Below, piece by piece: positions 17,207 through 24,778 of a stretch of DNA of 64,000 bases; the first letter of the stretch is position 1; each line of letters starts with the position of its first letter. Under the pieces are notes generated by a model, which saw only the letters and a program-made list of their open reading frames with translations, searched no databases and had not been told where the DNA came from. The translations under genes and the position numbers were made by a program. Source of the DNA: Eubacteriales bacterium (lineage in GTDB: Bacteria > Bacillota > Clostridia > Lachnospirales > Lachnospiraceae); the NCBI GenBank assembly GCA_030539395.1, contig JAUNSC010000008.1:1-64000 (forward strand), in the 5' to 3' direction.

Positions 17207-17759
17207 CTTATCAACTCCCTGCCACTATTGTACCGCTGGTAATTATCGGAGTCAATCTGAATAATTGCAGATTTGCAATTTCTAACCTCTTGCGTTTGTG
17301 GAAATTACATTTTCTACAAGAAACACTGTTCTTGAAAAAACGTATGCTATGATTTCGGTATGGAAAAGCGGAGCCGCTTTTTAACAGGTAATTTAATCAT
17401 CCGTGTACTTTGAAAATTTCATAATGTTTTTCAGGTAACAAGATAATGATACTCCTGCATAGTCACAGTCCGTGCGTTAAAAGCGTCCCCGGCAATGAGT
17501 GCAGCTCGGAGCGATCCTCGGAGGGGTGAAATTCCCGTGGGTGATACACCGCCTGAAGGAATTTAAGATTTGCTTGCAAATCTTAGTGCGAGATTCAGGT
17601 CTGCAAAGCAGACAAATTCAATTTTGAATCTCTGCGCATCCATGCGGAGCAAATCGTAACTGCAAAATTATTGCAGTTGCAATCTTGGACAGACACCAGA
17701 CAAGCCAATTCGGCATAGGATAAATCAGCGGAATATTTTATAGAGAGGATGTGATAACC
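17207..17759 (+). other. Gene-free, highly structured region upstream of the recombinase module
   Basis: About 550 nt without a coding frame I can support. The right half (17461-17690) is full of potential secondary structure. A G/C-rich part at 17481-17555 includes GGTG-ATA-CACC. An array of back-to-back hairpins spans 17564-17678. It could be a non-coding RNA, a leader controlling the downstream small ORF and recombinase, or a DNA structure used in replication or transfer. It matches no riboswitch I know in full. Confidence 0.5.
17564..17678 (+). repeat. Tandem hairpin array
   Basis: Five inverted repeats follow one another in 115 nt. (1) TAAGATTTG-CTTG-CAAATCTTA, 17564-17585. (2) GTCTGC-AAA-GCAGAC, 17599-17613. 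(3) ATTCAA-TT-TTGAAT, 17616-17629, which competes with AGATTCA (17591-17597) pairing with TGAATCT (17625-17631). (4) CGCA-TCCA-TGCG, 17635-17646. (5) AACTGCAA-N5-TTGCAGTT, 17658-17678. GCAATCTT at 17679 can also pair with the first arm of hairpin 1, so alternative folds exist. Confidence 0.85.
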
Positions 17760-17954
17760 ATGGGAAAGCCAACCTATTATCTCTGGCGAAACGATTTTTC
17801 CACACTGGAAGAATTTGAAACTGCCAAAGAGCGCTTTGCAAGAATTGGATTCCGGGTTGTCACATATTTTGATGGACAGCAGGATCAGGATATCCATACC
17901 GGAATCAAGACGTTAATTAAAAACCACTGGGAAGATTGTACATCAGATTCCTAA
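17760..17954 (+). CDS. Small protein upstream of the recombinase; possible directionality factor
   Basis: 64 aa from the ATG at 17760; a GTG three codons earlier is also in frame. GAGAGG lies upstream. The sequence reads like a real small soluble protein (PTYYLWRNDFSTLEEFETAKERF, then GFRVVTYFDG). It has no HTH that I can see and no membrane segment. It lies 87 nt before the large serine recombinase on the same strand. Recombination directionality factors of serine integrases are often small and encoded nearby, so that role is a hypothesis only. I recognise no named family. Confidence 0.65.
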   Translation: MGKPTYYLWRNDFSTLEEFETAKERFARIGFRVVTYFDGQQDQDIHTGIKTLIKNHWEDCTSDS

Positions 17955-18041
17955 AGTTTCTGTTTACATCGAGACAAATATAATATATCATAATATTACA
18001 TTGTTCATATTTTATAGTTTCACGAAAAGAAAGGAAATACT

Positions 18042-19967
18042 ATGAATGCAGGATATGTGCGTCTTTCCAGAGATGATGATAAAAAGAATTATGTGTCCAT
18101 CGAAAACCAAAAGTTGATTATCAATCAGTATGCCGCTGAGCACGGAGAAGTCATTGACCGTTGGTATGAGGATGATGGCGTTTCTGGTTATATTTTTGAT
18201 CGTCCGGGATTTCAGGAACTGATGGCGGCTTTGGAAAAAGATATTGATACGGTATATGTCAAGGATTTTTCCAGACTTGGACGCCACAACGCCAAAGTGC
18301 TTCTGCTTCTGGATGAGTTTCAGGAGCGTGGAAAACATCTGATTGTCATTGATGACAATTATGATTCTATGGATTCCAGTGACGATACCATCGGCATTAA
18401 AACATGGTTCAATGAGCGTTATGTGAAAGATACCAGCAAGAAAATCAAACGTGCCATCGGCGCCAGACAGAAAGAGGGAACTTTGATGACACAGCCGCCC
18501 TTCGGTTATCGAAGAAACGAAAAAGATAAAAGCTTATTAGAGATCGTTCCGAGAGAGGCCGAGTATGTGAAACTGGTTTATGATCTGTACATTGCAGGCT
18601 CCGGCTATCGTAAGATTGCCAATCATCTGACCGATCAGGGAGTTCCTACCCCATCTATGGTTCGCCATGAAAGGGAACTGGAAGAGGGACATATCACCAA
18701 AAGAGCGATTGCTGCCAGATGGTCTGACAGCATGATTAAGGATCTGCTAGACAATGATTTTTATGTTGGTACATTTCGTTTGAGAAAGCGTGCCAGAAAT
18801 ACCGTTCATGGTAAGGACAAGCGTGTGCCAAAGGAGGAACAGTGTATTTTTGAAAATCATCATCCGGCTATTATTGATAAAGCGACCTTTCAACTGGTAC
18901 AGGAATTGAAAGAAAAACGAAACCGCACCAATTATCGTGGCAGCCGTGGAGAGTGGATCGGTTCGGAGATTCCGAATCCGTTTGGAAGTGTTCTGTTTTG
19001 CAAAGATTGCGGAAAACGGCTAACCCCAATTAAACGGGATAGAAGGAAATATTATATCTGTACAACCTACAATACAAAAGGCAGACGCTATTGTTCCAAG
19101 GCGCATTTAATTGAAGAGGCTGATTTGATGGAGGATGTTCTGACCTATATCAAAATGTGCCGGAATGCCCTTTGCGAAGTGATTGTCACCTATGATATGA
19201 AAGATTTTGAGGCGGATCAGAAATCTGTCGAAGAGCACAAAGAAGAATTGCAAAACAGCATTACAGAGACAAAAGAGCAATTAAAAGTATTATTCAAACA
19301 GAAAGTCCGTGATCTTGCCAATGCACCCGGAAATGAAGATATTATCAACGAAAGCTATGATTCTCTGCAGCAGGATATCATGTCTCAGATTCACGGTCTG
19401 GAAATGCAGCTTTCAGAACTAAAGACTACCACACTGGAAACGCCGGAGGTTAAAGATAAGCTGCAAAATGCACTAGCAGTTGTTGATAAAATCATCGCTG
19501 GCGGCATTCTTGACCGCAGAGACATTGAACTTCTCATAGACCGGATTGTGGTGGATGAAGATGGATTTCCGGAGATTCGATTGAAATATGGTCTTTCCAG
19601 ACTGATTACTTACAGTCCGGCAGAGGAAATGAACCGCAGAGAGAATACAATTATCTATACCGCCATGAAACTGGTTATGGAAGATGACCGTGGATATACC
19701 TCTGCAAAATTTTTATCCGAACATCTGACAGAGCTGGGATATAAAAAATCCAAGCACAGCGTACTGCCCTATATTGAATTGATGAAGGAATTTGGGATTT
19801 TGGAAGCTGCCGAAAATCCCTTAAAACCATATACCATCGTCAAATCAAGAGAAGAGATAGCAAGCATTATGGCAACCTTTCATTCGGATATGGCATCTGA
19901 CAGTAGCAATGACTCTATATCGGAGCATAGTTTACATGGTATAGCGAACGACAGGCGGCATGCCTGA
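18042..19967 (+). CDS. Large serine recombinase (integrase/transposase of the element)
   Basis: 641 aa as written. The N-terminal resolvase domain (1-150) has the catalytic serine in YVRLSRDD (Ser9) and VYVKDFSRLGR near residue 75. The recombinase domain (about 165-290) includes PPFGYRR and SGYRKIANHL. A zinc ribbon (CKDCG near 320; C and C further on around 340-352) and a coiled coil (about 375-460) follow. The ATG follows AAAGG. The element ends at 19955, so the last three codons (Arg-His-Ala) and the TGA are host DNA in another phase of the interrupted gene. In the circular form the frame would continue 33 codons into the left end. It catalyses excision and insertion at a GG dinucleotide. 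Confidence 0.95.
   Translation: MNAGYVRLSRDDDKKNYVSIENQKLIINQYAAEHGEVIDRWYEDDGVSGYIFDRPGFQELMAALEKDIDTVYVKDFSRLGRHNAKVLLLLDEFQERGKHLIVIDDNYDSMDSSDDTIGIKTWFNERYVKDTSKKIKRAIGARQKEGTLMTQPPFGYRRNEKDKSLLEIVPREAEYVKLVYDLYIAGSGYRKIANHLTDQGVPTPSMVRHERELEEGHITKRAIAARWSDSMIKDLLDNDFYVGTFRLRKRARNTVHGKDKRVPKEEQCIFENHHPAIIDKATFQLVQELKEKRNRTNYRGSRGEWIGSEIPNPFGSVLFCKDCGKRLTPIKRDRRKYYICTTYNTKGRRYCSKAHLIEEADLMEDVLTYIKMCRNALCEVIVTYDMKDFEADQKSVEEHKEELQNSITETKEQLKVLFKQKVRDLANAPGNEDIINESYDSLQQDIMSQIHGLEMQLSELKTTTLETPEVKDKLQNALAVVDKIIAGGILDRRDIELLIDRIVVDEDGFPEIRLKYGLSRLITYSPAEEMNRRENTIIYTAMKLVMEDDRGYTSAKFLSEHLTELGYKKSKHSVLPYIELMKEFGILEAAENPLKPYTIVKSREEIASIMATFHSDMASDSSNDSISEHSLHGIANDRRHA
19931..19955 (+). other. 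Right attachment junction of the mobile element
   Basis: The tip reads TTTACAT...CGACA-GG, with GG at 19954-19955. Host sequence resumes with C GGC ATG at 19956. Joined to the left tip it gives CGACA-GG-TGTCG, a perfect 5-bp inverted repeat around the dinucleotide. The site lies inside the recombinase reading frame. Confidence 0.85.
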
Positions 19968-20526
19968 AATGGTATTTGAGTATATTCTAAAACAACAGGG
20001 CATCGACCCTGCTGCTGATTTGGAAATTGACCAGAGCATCGATTTTGGTTCTACCGCTGCTGCTTTTTCAGGCGGGTTGGGCGACTTTACTGTTGAATTT
20101 GAACCATCCGCAACAGCTCTCGAAAAAGAGGGTGCAGGCTTTGTTGTAGCTTCCCTCGGTGTAGATTCCGGTTATGTTCCTTACACCTCCTACAGTGCAA
20201 AAACCAGTTATATGGAAGAACATCCTGAAATCATCCAGGGTTTTGCAAATGCCCTCCAGAAAGGCATGGACTATGTTAATTCTCATACAGCATCAGAAGT
20301 TGCTGAAGTAATCGCACCGCAGTTCCCTGACAGTGACCTGGAAACTATCACCACAATTGTAGACAGATATGCACAGCAGGATACCTGGAAAGAAAATCTT
20401 ATTTTCGAGGAAGAAAGTTTTGACCTTTTACAAGATATCCTTGAGACAGCCGGCGAATTATCTTCACGTGCTCCTTATGCAGACCTGGTTACTACAGAGT
20501 ATTCCCAGAAAGCTGTTTCACAATAG
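19956..20526 (+). pseudogene. 3' fragment of the split NMT1/SsuA-like substrate-binding protein gene
   Basis: The remaining 189 codons of the interrupted lipoprotein gene, beginning inside the Gly-Gly pair of GRKGGMPEM. It contains the second-lobe features (EYILKQQGID, FEPSATALEKEGAGFVV, the hinge-like TSYMEEHPEIIQGFANALQKGM) and ends AVSQ. An internal ATG at 19960 could in principle start translation of an isolated half, but it has no ribosome site and would lack the signal peptide and first lobe. Recombinase transcription would read into it. Confidence 0.9.
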
Positions 20527-20530
20527 ATAA

Positions 20531-20569
20531 GGAAAACCTCCACGGTCATCGTGCCGCGGAGGTTTTCTC
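20531..20569. terminator. Bidirectional terminator between the split gene and feoB
   Basis: GGAAAACCTCC... and ...GGAGGTTTTC pair around a G/C-rich loop that is itself partly paired (CACGG/CCGCG), with T and A runs on both sides. It serves the plus-strand gene and the convergent feoB. Confidence 0.85.
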
Positions 20570-20578
20570 TATTGTTTA

Positions 20579-22564
20579 CTATATCATCAAGCTTCCAATC
20601 TGGTAGACAAAAGTAGCCGCCATCCATGCCAAAAGTAATTGAAAACCTGCCATTTTAAGAGTATATTTCCATGAACCTGTTTCTTTTTTTATGGTACCTA
20701 CTGTAGCTGCACACGGTATATACAAAAGAACAAACACCATCAGTGCATAGGCATTTACCGCCGTAAATCCTACTTCTGCGAGATTATGTATAATCTGGCT
20801 CATTCCCGCCGCAGAATTTGCATTTCCAACTCCAAATAAAACTGCAAAACTGGAAACCACTACTTCTTTTGCAGAAATTCCTGAAATCAGCGCTACAACA
20901 ACCTGCCACATTCCAAGTCCCGCAGGTGCCATAATGGGTTCAAGCCATTTACCAATATAAGCCCCAAAGCTTGCAGAGACATCCGCAGTCATTCCCTGCA
21001 GATTGAAATTCAAAATAAACCAGATCACGATAGATGCGATAAAAATTGTAGTACCGGCTTTTGTCAGGTAATCTTTTACTTTCTCCCACACATATACCGC
21101 GATCGTCCTGGCATTCGGTGTCTTGTATTCCGGAAGCTCAATCAAAAGTGCATGTTCATGTCTGCGTTTTTGCATACTGTTTGTTATCTTCGCGATTACA
21201 ATGGCCGTAATCATCCCGATCACATACATGGACAATGCCGCAAACATGGCATACTTTCCGAAAAACATATCAGCAAACAATACAAATACCGGCAGTCTGG
21301 CTGAACATGACATGTACGGCGTCACAAAAATCGTCTTTCTCCGGTCTTCTTCTTCTTCAAGTGCTCTGGTAGCCATAACAGCCGGAACAGTACAGCCAAA
21401 TCCCAGCACCATAGGCAAAAATGCTTTTCCGGATAATCCTACAGCCCCCATGATTCCATCCATAACATACGCAACCCTTGCCATATATCCACTATCTTCC
21501 AGAAATGCCAAAGCCAGGAAGAGAATAAAGATATTTGGAAGGAATGTAAGAATGCCTCCCACTCCGGCAATAATTCCGTCTACTATAAGAGAAATTAGCC
21601 AGTCAGCTGTATGTATTGCACTTAAAAATTCGAAAGCCGCATTAGAGAACCATTCCAATCCAACTTCAAACACACCTTTTAAGGCATCTCCCACAGCAAA
21701 TGTAAGGAAAAATACCGCAGCCATAATACATAAAAAAATTGGGACACCCCATATCCGGTGTGTCAGAACACTGTCCACTTTATCTGTCCACGCTGCCTTC
21801 TCTTCTTTATGAAACAGGCATTCTTCCACAAGCTCTTCTATATAATTATATTTATCATTTATAATTCTTTTCTCAAAAGTATCATCTGTCACTTTTGCAG
21901 CAATTTCAGGATACTGCTCACTGATGACTTCATCATTTTCCAAAAGTTTAATTGCGACCCATCTGTCATTCTTCAGCGCCGGATTCTTTTCTTTCAAAAG
22001 TGCCCTGAACTCTCTTATCTTCTGCTCCGTTTCCTCATTATATTCAACCACATGGCCTTTAGGCCCTTCTTCATAGTGATGCTTAACCGCATGCATCAGC
22101 ACATCCAGCCCCGTTCTTTTTCTTGCAGATACAGGTACTACCGGTATTTCCCCCAAAAGCTCCGGCAAACGATGCATATCAATTTCCATGCCGCGTTCCT
22201 GCACAATATCCATCATGTTAAGTGCCAGAATGACCGGTTTACCCATCTCAAGAAGCTGCATTGTCAGATACAGATTTCTTTCCATGGCGGAAGCATCCAC
22301 GATGTTGACAATAACATCAATGTCATCATTCAAAATACAATACCGCGTTACTTTTTCTTCAATGGAATAACATGCCAGACTATATATTCCAGGCGTGTCA
22401 ACCAATGTAATCTTTTGTCCTTTGTAATTTGTCTCGCCTTCTTTTCGCTCCACTGTCACTCCCGGCCAGTTGGCCACTTTGAGATTAGCTCCGGTGTATG
22501 CATTAAAAAGCGTAGTCTTTCCACAGTTGGGATTCCCAACAAATGCCACTCGTATCGTTTTCAT
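20579..22564 (-). CDS. feoB: Ferrous iron transporter FeoB
   Basis: 661 aa. The N-terminal G domain has GNPNCGKTTLF (P-loop, about 10-20), a G3 DTPG near 57 and LNMMD as the G4 variant typical of FeoB. A helical GDI-like linker (about 170-265) leads to a membrane domain with two Gate repeats (SGYMARVAYVMD; GCTVPAVMATRALEE; CSARLPVFVLFADMFF; ISGISAKEVVVSS). It imports Fe2+ across the plasma membrane. The start overlaps the feoA stop by one base (TAATG). FeoC is absent. Confidence 0.97.
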   Translation of the reverse strand: MKTIRVAFVGNPNCGKTTLFNAYTGANLKVANWPGVTVERKEGETNYKGQKITLVDTPGIYSLACYSIEEKVTRYCILNDDIDVIVNIVDASAMERNLYLTMQLLEMGKPVILALNMMDIVQERGMEIDMHRLPELLGEIPVVPVSARKRTGLDVLMHAVKHHYEEGPKGHVVEYNEETEQKIREFRALLKEKNPALKNDRWVAIKLLENDEVISEQYPEIAAKVTDDTFEKRIINDKYNYIEELVEECLFHKEEKAAWTDKVDSVLTHRIWGVPIFLCIMAAVFFLTFAVGDALKGVFEVGLEWFSNAAFEFLSAIHTADWLISLIVDGIIAGVGGILTFLPNIFILFLALAFLEDSGYMARVAYVMDGIMGAVGLSGKAFLPMVLGFGCTVPAVMATRALEEEEDRRKTIFVTPYMSCSARLPVFVLFADMFFGKYAMFAALSMYVIGMITAIVIAKITNSMQKRRHEHALLIELPEYKTPNARTIAVYVWEKVKDYLTKAGTTIFIASIVIWFILNFNLQGMTADVSASFGAYIGKWLEPIMAPAGLGMWQVVVALISGISAKEVVVSSFAVLFGVGNANSAAGMSQIIHNLAEVGFTAVNAYALMVFVLLYIPCAATVGTIKKETGSWKYTLKMAGFQLLLAWMAATFVYQIGSLMI

Positions 22565-22788
22565 TATTCAACTTCCCTTATTGTAATCCCTTTTGCAAAA
22601 TCTTTTCCCAGTGCCCATCGTGCTCCTCTTGCTTTTATAATCACTGCACCGTTCCTTTTTTTGTTCAGGGTGTCTACTTTTGTTCCGCTAAAAATCCCCA
22701 GAGATTCCAGGCGCCGCGTAATATCTTCTGCCAGCAGAATTTCTTTTACCTCATAGGTTTTTCCCGGTATGCTGTCAAAAACTGTCAC
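22564..22788 (-). CDS. feoA: FeoA SH3-like ferrous iron transport protein
   Basis: A 74-aa cytosolic SH3-like partner of FeoB. It has the family features RRLESLGIFSGTKVD and a C-terminal RGARWALGKDFAKGI. The only usable start is a GTG at 22788 that overlaps the ftsW stop. It follows GGAAGAGAG. Coupling to feoB (1-nt overlap) and to ftsW suggests one transcript; no separate iron-responsive operator was seen in front of it. Confidence 0.93.
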   Translation of the reverse strand: MTVFDSIPGKTYEVKEILLAEDITRRLESLGIFSGTKVDTLNKKRNGAVIIKARGARWALGKDFAKGITIREVE

Positions 22789-23990
22789 TACTTATCACTC
22801 TCTTCCTTAAACTTTATCTGTCTGGAGACACTCAGCGCAAGTGTCATTTCCGCCATCAGAAACATAATTGATGTGCCTCCATAACTAACAAACGGAAGTG
22901 TTACTCCGGTTGTGGGAATGGCACCTGTAACAACTGCAATGTTCAGCACCACCTGAAGCGAAATATGTACAAATATTCCGCTGGCAATCAACGAACCTAA
23001 TAAGTCCGGTGCATTTTGTGCTATAAACAACAGTCTGTACAGCATAAACGCAAACAGCAGGCAAAGCATTATCGCTCCAAACAATCCCAGTTCTTCACAA
23101 ATAATGGTAAAAATCATATCATTCTGCGCTTCCGGAACATAATCCAGTTTCTGAAGACTGTTTCCAAGACCTTTTCCAAAAAATCCGCCGGAGCCTATCG
23201 CATAAAGTCCCTGCATCACCTGATATCCTCCCAGACTGGCATTCGCCTCCGGGTTCAACCATACAATAACTCGTCTCAAACGGAAATTATCACTTCCGAC
23301 AGCGGTTTTGGCATAATAGATAACAGCCGCCGCTACCACAGCAACAATGCCCGCTCCTATCAAAAACGGTTTATTTTTAGGAAATACAATGAACAATAAC
23401 CCTACCGTGATCCCAGCAAGAATGATCGCAGTACTCAGGTTGTCCGTAAATGCCAATGCCAAAAAAGACGTTAAACCTCCCGAAATCAATACAGTCCAGA
23501 AAGCTCCCCATGTTTTCATGTTCTTTCCTATCTTAACAATTAATACCGGTAAAAACAATATAATAGATAATTTAGCCATCTCTGCCGGCTGGAATGAAAC
23601 AGGCCCCAGATAGATCCACCTTTTTGCACCATTTAACTCCGTTCCGATAAACTTCGTCAAAAACAGCAGGATATTAGAGACAACATACAATATTCCTGCA
23701 AATCTGGCATAAAAATGATAATCAATCTGTGAAAAAATCAGTACCAAAATAAGACAGCCGCCACTGATAAACGCCTGTTTTGTAAAATAATACATATCAT
23801 TGTTAAACGTAACCTGTGCAGAATAAGCACTGGTACTATATAACATTACAAGTCCAAAACAAGTAAGCAGAATCACACTTGCCAAAAGATTATAGTCATA
23901 ATAACGAAACACCTGCTCCGTCGTTTTTTTTGCAATTCGTTTCCCTGACTTGGCAGTTCCATGTTTTGCTGTTTTTACTCTCATCGCCAT
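22788..23990 (-). CDS. ftsW: SEDS-family peptidoglycan polymerase, FtsW/SpoVE type
   Basis: 400 aa with about ten membrane helices after a basic cytoplasmic N-terminus (about 28 residues). SEDS signatures are visible: FGLVMLYSTSAY in helix 1, FQPAEMAKL, NAEAN..LGGYQVMQGLYAIGSGGFFGKGLGNS in the large external loop, FTIICEELGLFGA, and IPTTGVTLPFVSYGGTS near the end. It polymerises lipid II with a class b PBP, at septum or spore cortex. FtsW versus SpoVE cannot be decided here. Being upstream of and coupled to feoAB is unusual. Confidence 0.9.
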   Translation of the reverse strand: MAMRVKTAKHGTAKSGKRIAKKTTEQVFRYYDYNLLASVILLTCFGLVMLYSTSAYSAQVTFNNDMYYFTKQAFISGGCLILVLIFSQIDYHFYARFAGILYVVSNILLFLTKFIGTELNGAKRWIYLGPVSFQPAEMAKLSIILFLPVLIVKIGKNMKTWGAFWTVLISGGLTSFLALAFTDNLSTAIILAGITVGLLFIVFPKNKPFLIGAGIVAVVAAAVIYYAKTAVGSDNFRLRRVIVWLNPEANASLGGYQVMQGLYAIGSGGFFGKGLGNSLQKLDYVPEAQNDMIFTIICEELGLFGAIMLCLLFAFMLYRLLFIAQNAPDLLGSLIASGIFVHISLQVVLNIAVVTGAIPTTGVTLPFVSYGGTSIMFLMAEMTLALSVSRQIKFKEESDK

Positions 23991-24102
23991 TTCTAATCAC
24001 CGTTTCCATTATGCCACAAATAAGCGTGAGATACAATCCTAAATTTGATCATAAGAAGGCATTCAGAAAAACCGATATTCCTCACACCTTTGCCATTTTT
24101 AA

Positions 24103-24111
24103 CATAAACTA
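24103..24111 (+). promoter_or_regulatory. Possible sporulation sigma -10 element before cotJ
   Basis: CATAAACTA at 24103-24111 fits the CATANNNTA -10 box of mother-cell sigma factors (SigK; SigE shares CATA). It lies 30 nt before the cotJA start. An AC-containing -35 candidate lies about 17 nt upstream. Weak on its own, supported by the nature of the operon. Confidence 0.35.
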
Positions 24112-24140
24112 CTAAAGAATAAACCTTTTAAGGAGATATT

Positions 24141-24335
24141 ATGAATCAGTGCAAAATGCGTGAGTCAAAATCCATGTGCCATCATGACGACCCGATTGCC
24201 GGCATGCCGCTTGCAATGGCTTATGTCCCATGGCAGACATTTCATCATACTTTTGAGACATGTAAAGCTCTTCAAGTCGGAACTATCTTTCCTGAACTTT
24301 GCAAACCATTCTGTGGAAAGCGAGGTGGCTGTTAA
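24141..24335 (+). CDS. cotJA: Spore coat protein CotJA
   Basis: A 64-aa cysteine-containing small coat protein. The family core PLAMAYVPWQTFHHTFETCKALQVGTIFPELCKPF is recognisable from residues 23-57. It ends GKRGGC. The start follows AAGGAGA. The stop codon TAA overlaps the ATG of cotJB by one base. The three cotJ genes form one operon. Confidence 0.92.
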   Translation: MNQCKMRESKSMCHHDDPIAGMPLAMAYVPWQTFHHTFETCKALQVGTIFPELCKPFCGKRGGC

Positions 24336-24778
24336 TGAATCAAATGCCAAGAAGCTGTTCACCTTCTTCAAGAACATGTATGCAAGGCCAGATGCGTGAG
24401 CGCATTTTTGAACAGACATATGATCGTTCATCTATGCAGCCGCGTGACACCTCCCCAATGCGAATGCGCCCATTCCCTTCTGCCTGCGGAACCGACATGT
24501 TAGAATCCATGTCATGCTGCCAGCTTCTGCAGTATATCAATGAAGTAAGCTTTGCCGTAGACGATATTCTGCTTTATCTGGATACACATTCCTGCGATAC
24601 AGATGCCCTTTCCTACGCAAAACAGATGGTGACAAAACGCAAAAATGCTATGACTGTTTATGCAAGGAAATTCGGCCCTCTGACTATCGACTGTACAGAT
24701 GAACGTGAATCCGGCAACTGGGAATGGGTTATGCAGCCCTGGCCATGGGAACCGCAGCAGAAAGGAGGATACAGATAA
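24335..24778 (+). CDS. cotJB: Spore coat protein CotJB
   Basis: 147 aa. The C-terminal 90 residues are the CotJB domain (CQLLQYINEVSFAVDDILLYLDTH, AKQMVTKRKNAM, and the tryptophan-rich end WEWVMQPWPWE). The first about 55 residues are a polar, methionine- and arginine-rich extension. The start at 24335 overlaps the cotJA stop; a longer frame beginning at 24299 inside cotJA has no ribosome site. The stop abuts the cotJC ATG. Confidence 0.92.
   Translation: MNQMPRSCSPSSRTCMQGQMRERIFEQTYDRSSMQPRDTSPMRMRPFPSACGTDMLESMSCCQLLQYINEVSFAVDDILLYLDTHSCDTDALSYAKQMVTKRKNAMTVYARKFGPLTIDCTDERESGNWEWVMQPWPWEPQQKGGYR

Larger units (their letters stand above)
8839..19955 (+). mobile_element. 11.1-kb integrative mobilizable element with large serine recombinase and MobV relaxase
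   Basis: The element interrupts an NMT1-like binding-protein gene, and removal of exactly these bases restores the frame. Contents in order: left end, primase-helicase, oriT-like hairpins, MobV relaxase, XRE regulator with paired operators, two secreted proteins, membrane coiled-coil protein, YgiT zinc-finger/DUF4258/XRE operon, structured non-coding region, small ORF, large serine recombinase ending at the right tip. No conjugative ATPase, coupling protein or mating-pair gene is present. It should therefore be mobilizable rather than self-conjugative. No phage structural genes are present. The general plan resembles Tn4451-like elements of clostridia. Confidence 0.93.

Noticed and set aside
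17519..17555. Resemblance to an FMN riboswitch (GGGGTGAAATTCCC followed by GGTGATA)
   Set aside because: Only the first conserved hairpin looks similar. The second conserved arm (GGTGAGATTCC-like) and the closing stem are missing, and the downstream genes are not flavin related.
17564..17678. Possible CRISPR array
   Set aside because: The units are different hairpins, not a repeated sequence separated by spacers, and no cas gene is present.
8839..19955. Element as a prophage or a full conjugative element
   Set aside because: No capsid, terminase, tail or lysis gene, and no coupling protein, VirB4-like ATPase or mating-pair gene; only relaxase and recombinase functions are seen.
21123..21812. 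Long plus-strand open frame antisense to feoB
   Set aside because: It lies entirely within feoB, has no ribosome site, and its composition is that expected from the reverse strand of a membrane-protein gene.
22564..22800. Iron-responsive operator in front of feoA
   Set aside because: feoA starts inside the ftsW stop codon and no Fur- or IdeR-like palindrome was seen nearby; any such site must be upstream of ftsW.
24299..24334. Longer CotJB with 12 extra N-terminal residues
   Set aside because: The extension lies in cotJA, has no ribosome site, and the ATG at 24335 overlaps the cotJA stop as is usual for coupled genes.
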